DNA of 32,717 bases from Dehalococcoidales bacterium (GTDB taxonomy: Bacteria > Chloroflexota > Dehalococcoidia > Dehalococcoidales > BS750m-G39): the NCBI GenBank assembly GCA_022865485.1, contig JALHSZ010000030.1:1-32717 (forward strand). The letters run 5' to 3'. Shown one piece after another: positions 31,591-32,717 of this stretch. The notes under the pieces were generated by a model, which did no database searches, had not been told where the DNA came from, and saw only the letters and a list, made by a program, of their open reading frames with translations. The first letter of the stretch is position 1; each line of letters begins with the position of its first letter. The position numbers were made by a program, and so were the translations under genes.

Positions 31591-32000
31591 AAAACCCTGA
31601 TGCCAGCGCCGGCAGGGTGCTGGTGGTTGAAGACGAACCCTCAATCAGTCAGATCTGCTTAAGGACGCTTAGCGGGGAGGGGTTTGAGGTGGATATCGCG
31701 GCGAACGGGGCCGAGGCCCAGGAGAGGCTGAAGGCAAAGGACTACGACATTTGCCTTGTCGATATCATTACCCCGGTGATGGATGGTAAGCGGCTTTTCC
31801 GCTGGATAACCGAAAAACACCCCGAGATGGCGACGAGGGTGATATTCACCACCGGAGATTCGATAAACCCGGATACCAGAATTTTCCTGGAGCAGGCGGG
31901 CCGGCCATTGCTGCCCAAACCGTTTACCCTGGACGAGCTGAGAAACGTGGTCAGGGAGACCTTGAGTCAGGCAGGAAAATGGACAGAAAAAAAGGGGTAA
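31587..32000 (+). CDS. Stand-alone receiver-domain response regulator
   Basis: The 137-residue protein is a CheY-like receiver without an output domain. The acidic pair is in VLVVEDEPS (E15, D16), the phosphorylated aspartate is D59 (DICLVDIITPVMDG), the Thr switch is in VIFTTGD and the conserved lysine is K111 (LLPKPF). Its start overlaps the kinase stop by 4 bases, so the two are translationally coupled and likely partners. With no output domain it may act by protein contact or pass phosphate onward. Confidence 0.93.
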   Translation: MKNPDASAGRVLVVEDEPSISQICLRTLSGEGFEVDIAANGAEAQERLKAKDYDICLVDIITPVMDGKRLFRWITEKHPEMATRVIFTTGDSINPDTRIFLEQAGRPLLPKPFTLDELRNVVRETLSQAGKWTEKKG

Positions 32001-32212
32001 TACTCCTCGTTGACGATGAGGCGATGATAAGGCGGCTGCTTAGCCAGAAGCTGTCGGCCGAAGGCTACCGCTGTGAGGAGGCTGCTAACGCGGGGTAGAA
32101 GCTGGTCTTCTGCGTGTGCCGGGACATCACCGAGCGCAAGCAGGCAGATGGAGCAAATCGTTCAGGAGGCTCGTGAATATGCGGAGAGTATCGTGTCTAC
32201 GGTGCGTGACCC
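31979..32212 (+). pseudogene. Decayed chimera of two-component gene fragments
   Basis: Three fragments follow each other. First is the start of a receiver (ATG at 31979, GVILLVDDEAMIRRLLSQKL, 39 codons). It runs in frame into TAG at 32096-32098 and then into KLVFCVCRDITERKQAD, the end of a PAS domain almost identical to PAS4 of the kinase (IFCVSRDITAREQAE). Third, in another frame, an ATG at 32148 begins MEQIVQEAREYAESIVSTVR, a typical head of another PAS kinase, broken at about 32212 against the NarL gene end. Deletions and recombination between kinase genes explain it. Confidence 0.75.
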
Positions 32213-32717
32213 TCAGGCAACTAACCCCGGCTCAGGTTGGACTTCAACAATAGCAGCGATAGGCTTGCCCGCGATGCCTGACTGGGCCGCGATAATCGCC
32301 GCATGGGTGCGGCTACGTGCCTGCAGCTTGTCGATAACGTTTCCGACGTGTTTCTTGGCAGTGTCCAAGGTGATGCAGAGAGTTCCGGCGATTGCTTTGT
32401 TTGAGTCTCCGTTCCCCATGAGCCTGAGCACATCGACCTCCCTGGGGGTGAGGTGAGCAGCCTCAGCCGTGCGCTCGGCAAGCGTCATCCGCCCGTTTTG
32501 AATCAGGTCGTCCACGGCCTTGCGCAGCAATTCCGTCTTCATCTGCGCCCCGCCCTTGCCCACTTGATGGATACTCTGCAGCAGCGTTTCCGGCGTCATG
32601 TCCTTGAGAAAGATGTACCCCCCCGCGCCCGCCTGGATGGCGTCAATGACATTGGAATCGTTGTCGAACTCCGTCAGCACCAGGACCGAGACCCCTAAGA
32701 ATTCGTCCTTGATAAGC
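32213..32717 (-). CDS. NarL/LuxR-type response regulator, C-terminal part, 5' truncated by window edge
   Basis: The minus-strand frame is open to the window edge. It has the end of a receiver (LVLTEFDNDSNVIDAIQAGA, GGYIFLKDMTPETLLQSIHQ, with the conserved Lys) and a LuxR-type helix-turn-helix (LTPREVDVLRLMGNGDSNKA, then LDTAKKHVGNVIDKLQARSR). The end is a short tail (GKPIAAIVEVQPEPGLVA). The usual partner is a histidine kinase, maybe one that was lost when the fragments next to it decayed. The aspartate end of the receiver lies beyond the window. Confidence 0.93.
   Translation of the reverse strand, partial: LIKDEFLGVSVLVLTEFDNDSNVIDAIQAGAGGYIFLKDMTPETLLQSIHQVGKGGAQMKTELLRKAVDDLIQNGRMTLAERTAEAAHLTPREVDVLRLMGNGDSNKAIAGTLCITLDTAKKHVGNVIDKLQARSRTHAAIIAAQSGIAGKPIAAIVEVQPEPGLVA

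Overview
The window is a GC-rich bacterial chromosome segment of ordinary housekeeping type with one accessory end. No rRNA or other phylogenetic marker is present, so the host is inferred from gene content: a split (two-subunit) transketolase, RNase Y with YmdB, L25 of the CTC type, a TIGR01906/DUF1461 membrane protein, a membrane heterodisulfide-reductase-like protein beside an acyl-CoA ligase, several genes with a -10 box almost on the start codon, and a large PAS kinase together suggest an anaerobic Chloroflexota bacterium, perhaps of the Dehalococcoidia. This is a moderate-confidence inference.

Layout. 1-482: 3' end of an acyl-CoA ligase. 479-9029 (minus strand): a long, tightly packed run read recA > recX > rny > ymdB > PHP phosphoesterase > plsY > zinc-finger membrane protein > HdrD-like Fe-S membrane protein > TIGR04076 protein. 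The Fe-S gene carries an in-frame TAG that removes the last conserved CxxC. 9103-11460: nadE and an amidohydrolase diverge from a compact two-way promoter with a palindromic shared -10 box. 11575-13490: DUF1003 protein, HicB-HicA toxin-antitoxin pair, sulfite-oxidase-like protein. 14309-19065 (plus): dnaE, radC and a chagasin-like lipoprotein. 19073-24501 (minus): ogt, a three-gene membrane module, hpf, comF, a zinc-ribbon protein, thpR, a TIM-barrel hydrolase, rplY and a 29-residue membrane ORF. 24578-26413 (plus): the two transketolase halves, preceded by a promoter and a strong terminator-like hairpin inside the 5' coding extension. 26419-27087 (minus): tRNA-Leu(UAA) and a second plsY in one probable transcript. 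27190-28224: an AT-richer orphan membrane/coiled-coil gene. 28264-28567 (minus): tRNA-Cys, tRNA-Gly and tRNA-Leu(GAG). 28895-32717: a two-component locus with a five-PAS histidine kinase, a receiver, a decayed chimera of further two-component genes, and the C-terminal part of a NarL/LuxR-type regulator running off the window.

How it fits together. The minus-strand block couples DNA repair (RecA/RecX) with RNA decay (RNase Y/YmdB) and lipid synthesis. The left edge points to fatty-acid activation and electron transfer to quinone. Transketolase halves supply pentose phosphates. Most genes are recognisable families. The main novelty lies in gene architecture: the interrupted Fe-S gene, the hairpin in the transketolase leader, the two-way promoter, the near-leaderless starts, the tRNA-plsY transcript and the remnant region beside the PAS kinase.
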